From the NCBI RefSeq assembly GCF_013404595.1, contig NZ_JABVAX010000001.1:434001-498000 (forward strand): 64,000 nucleotides of DNA, written 5' to 3'. A program made the position numbers and the translations under genes. Positions 62,892 to 64,000 of the stretch are shown here, piece by piece. Source of the stretch: Jannaschia marina (GTDB lineage Bacteria; Pseudomonadota; Alphaproteobacteria; Rhodobacterales; Rhodobacteraceae). Within the stretch, counting starts at the first letter, position 1, and each line of letters begins with the position of its first letter. The notes under the pieces were generated by a model. The model ran no database searches. It saw only the letters and a list, made by a program, of their open reading frames with translations, and was not told the origin of the DNA.

Positions 62892-64000
62892 CAGAAGGCC
62901 TGCCCGATGCCGATGTAGACCTCGACGCCCGACGGGTCGTCCGGCCCCGAGAGCGGGACGCCGACATCGAAGCGGATCGGGCCGATGCCGGTATCGTAGC
63001 GCACGCCGATGCCGGCACCCGAGTGGCTCTCGCCGCCGCCGAAGTCGCTGTCGGGGCTGACGAGGCCGAAGTCCACGAAGCCCACGACGCCGATGCTGTC
63101 GGTCACCTTCTGCCGGATCTCGGTGGCGAGCCCGACGAAGGAGCGCCCGCCCACGAGGTCGCCCGACGGCAGTTCCACGCCGAGCGACTGGAACTCCTGT
63201 CCGCGCACGGTGCCGCCGCCGCCCGAGAAGAAGAGCGTGTTCGACGGAACCTCGTCGAGTTCGGGGCCCACGATGGTGCCGATCTGCAGGCGCGCGGCGA
63301 TGACGGTGCGGTCGTCGGGGCCAAAGCCCTGGTAGCCGCGCAGGTCGGCGTCGAAGACGACGCCGGAGCCTGCGTCCTCGAAGCCGGCGAAGGGCCGAAG
63401 CCCGGCCTCCACGAAGTAGCCGTCGGTCGGGTTCAGAAGATCGTTGCGGCGATCGTACGTCGCCTCGAGCGGGATCGAGAGGATGGAGAAGGTCCGTTCG
63501 CCGAAGGCGTCGGTGTCCTTCGAGTACTCGTAGCCGATGCCGTAGGAATACTGGAACCGTTCGGAGACGATCCGCCGGGCTCCGACGTCGATATAGGCAC
63601 GGTCCGCCTCGAAGTTCGGCTCGTCGAGCCGTTCCACGCCACCGTTCACGAAAAGGTCGGTCTCGGGGTTGAAGGTCGACGGGCGGTTGTAGGCGAAAGT
63701 GATGCCGTAGTCGGCTCCGCCTTCGCTGGCTCCGACGTCCTCGATCTCGCCCTCGATTCGCAGGCTGTCGGCATAGCCCGTCAGGTTGCGGTGCAGCCAG
63801 AAGGCCGAGGTCGAGAAGCCCTCGTCGGTCGAGATTTCGGCACCGAAGCCGAAGCGACGGGGAAGGCGCTCGACCACCTGGATCGTGAGCGGCAGCGTCG
63901 CGTCGGGACCGATCGTCTCGGCCTCCTGGATCGAGACGCTGCTGAAGGCGCCCGTACGCTGCAGCCGCTGGGCCGAGGCGCGGATCTGTTCGGGATCGAA
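62891..64000 (-). CDS. tamA: TamA, outer-membrane BamA/TamA family protein (partial, 5' end outside window)
   Basis: Only the last 369 residues are in the window; the reading frame is open at 64000. The visible part has the end of a POTRA domain (DPEQIRASAQRLQRTGAFSSV) and the 16-strand barrel (Omp85), with GGGGTVRGQEFQSLG matching the conserved loop region and a C-terminal aromatic residue (IGIGQAF). Partner of TamB. An internal ATG at 63877 is not the start, since the POTRA sequence precedes it. Confidence 0.92.
   Translation of the reverse strand, partial: FDPEQIRASAQRLQRTGAFSSVSIQEAETIGPDATLPLTIQVVERLPRRFGFGAEISTDEGFSTSAFWLHRNLTGYADSLRIEGEIEDVGASEGGADYGITFAYNRPSTFNPETDLFVNGGVERLDEPNFEADRAYIDVGARRIVSERFQYSYGIGYEYSKDTDAFGERTFSILSIPLEATYDRRNDLLNPTDGYFVEAGLRPFAGFEDAGSGVVFDADLRGYQGFGPDDRTVIAARLQIGTIVGPELDEVPSNTLFFSGGGGTVRGQEFQSLGVELPSGDLVGGRSFVGLATEIRQKVTDSIGVVGFVDFGLVSPDSDFGGGESHSGAGIGVRYDTGIGPIRFDVGVPLSGPDDPSGVEVYIGIGQAF

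Noticed and set aside
58173..62918. Plus-strand open frame of about 1580 codons opposite tamB
   Set aside because: It mirrors tamB for its entire length, is rich in Arg/Gly/Asp and has no domain. It is a GC-bias shadow of a real gene.

Overview
The window is high-GC, gene-dense DNA from an alphaproteobacterium, almost certainly a member of the Rhodobacteraceae (Rhodobacter/Roseobacter group). The evidence is a complex I (nuo) operon padded with the small extra genes known from this family, an RpoE-ChrR singlet-oxygen type sigma/anti-sigma pair, the gpsA-tsaD // hemD-mitofilin-hemY arrangement, DUF5333/DUF5337 proteins and family-typical intergenic hairpins. No phage, transposase, CRISPR array or plasmid function was seen.

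Layout. 1-2257: end of a leucine-degradation type cluster (HMG-CoA lyase, a membrane protein, an enoyl-CoA hydratase). 2359-4907: three cell-wall or secreted proteins (lytic transglycosylase, HExxH protein, tandem SH3 protein). 4959-25486: all 14 complex I genes nuoA-N in canonical order, interrupted by 11 extra ORFs (GFA-type protein, small secreted and lipoproteins, a TM protein sharing a C-terminal domain with NuoE, DUF5337, MAPEG, two DUF5333-type proteins, a carboxymuconolactone-decarboxylase-like protein). The run continues with birA, coaX and rnj to 28686. 28749-31508: a formate dehydrogenase alpha subunit, convergent to rnj. 31659-36252: a five-gene overlapping minus-strand operon (amine-oxidase-like flavoprotein, DUF1365, MFS, DUF3833, SDR), divergent from rpoE-chrR (36448-37752). 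Both sides carry a TGATCC-N18-TA promoter, so the cluster looks like one RpoE regulon unit. 37754-45200: LysE exporter, CreA, RluA, 1-Cys peroxiredoxin, L36, tRNA-Val, N-formylglutamate amidohydrolase, DinB, an SPFH/NfeD pair. 45230-48966: pyrF, a small ORF, EVE, YciI, gpsA, tsaD on the minus strand. 49022-52531: hemD, mitofilin-like protein, hemY, then tRNA-Thr. 52922-64000: a minus-strand envelope operon tamA(partial)-tamB-pqiA-pqiA-pqiB-pqiC, followed by a periplasmic histidine phosphatase.

The most unusual points are: (i) a ChrR anti-sigma factor in which all four zinc ligands of the anti-sigma domain are replaced while the cupin-domain ligands are intact; (ii) a matched pair of divergent RpoE-type promoters beside it; (iii) an 80-residue helix-hairpin-helix-like domain present both at the end of NuoE and in the protein encoded next to it; (iv) an envelope operon joining TamAB with PqiABC, in which TamB carries about eight tandem 60-residue repeats and PqiB has a greatly lengthened, repetitive helical tail. 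All calls are from reading the sequence; no database search was run.
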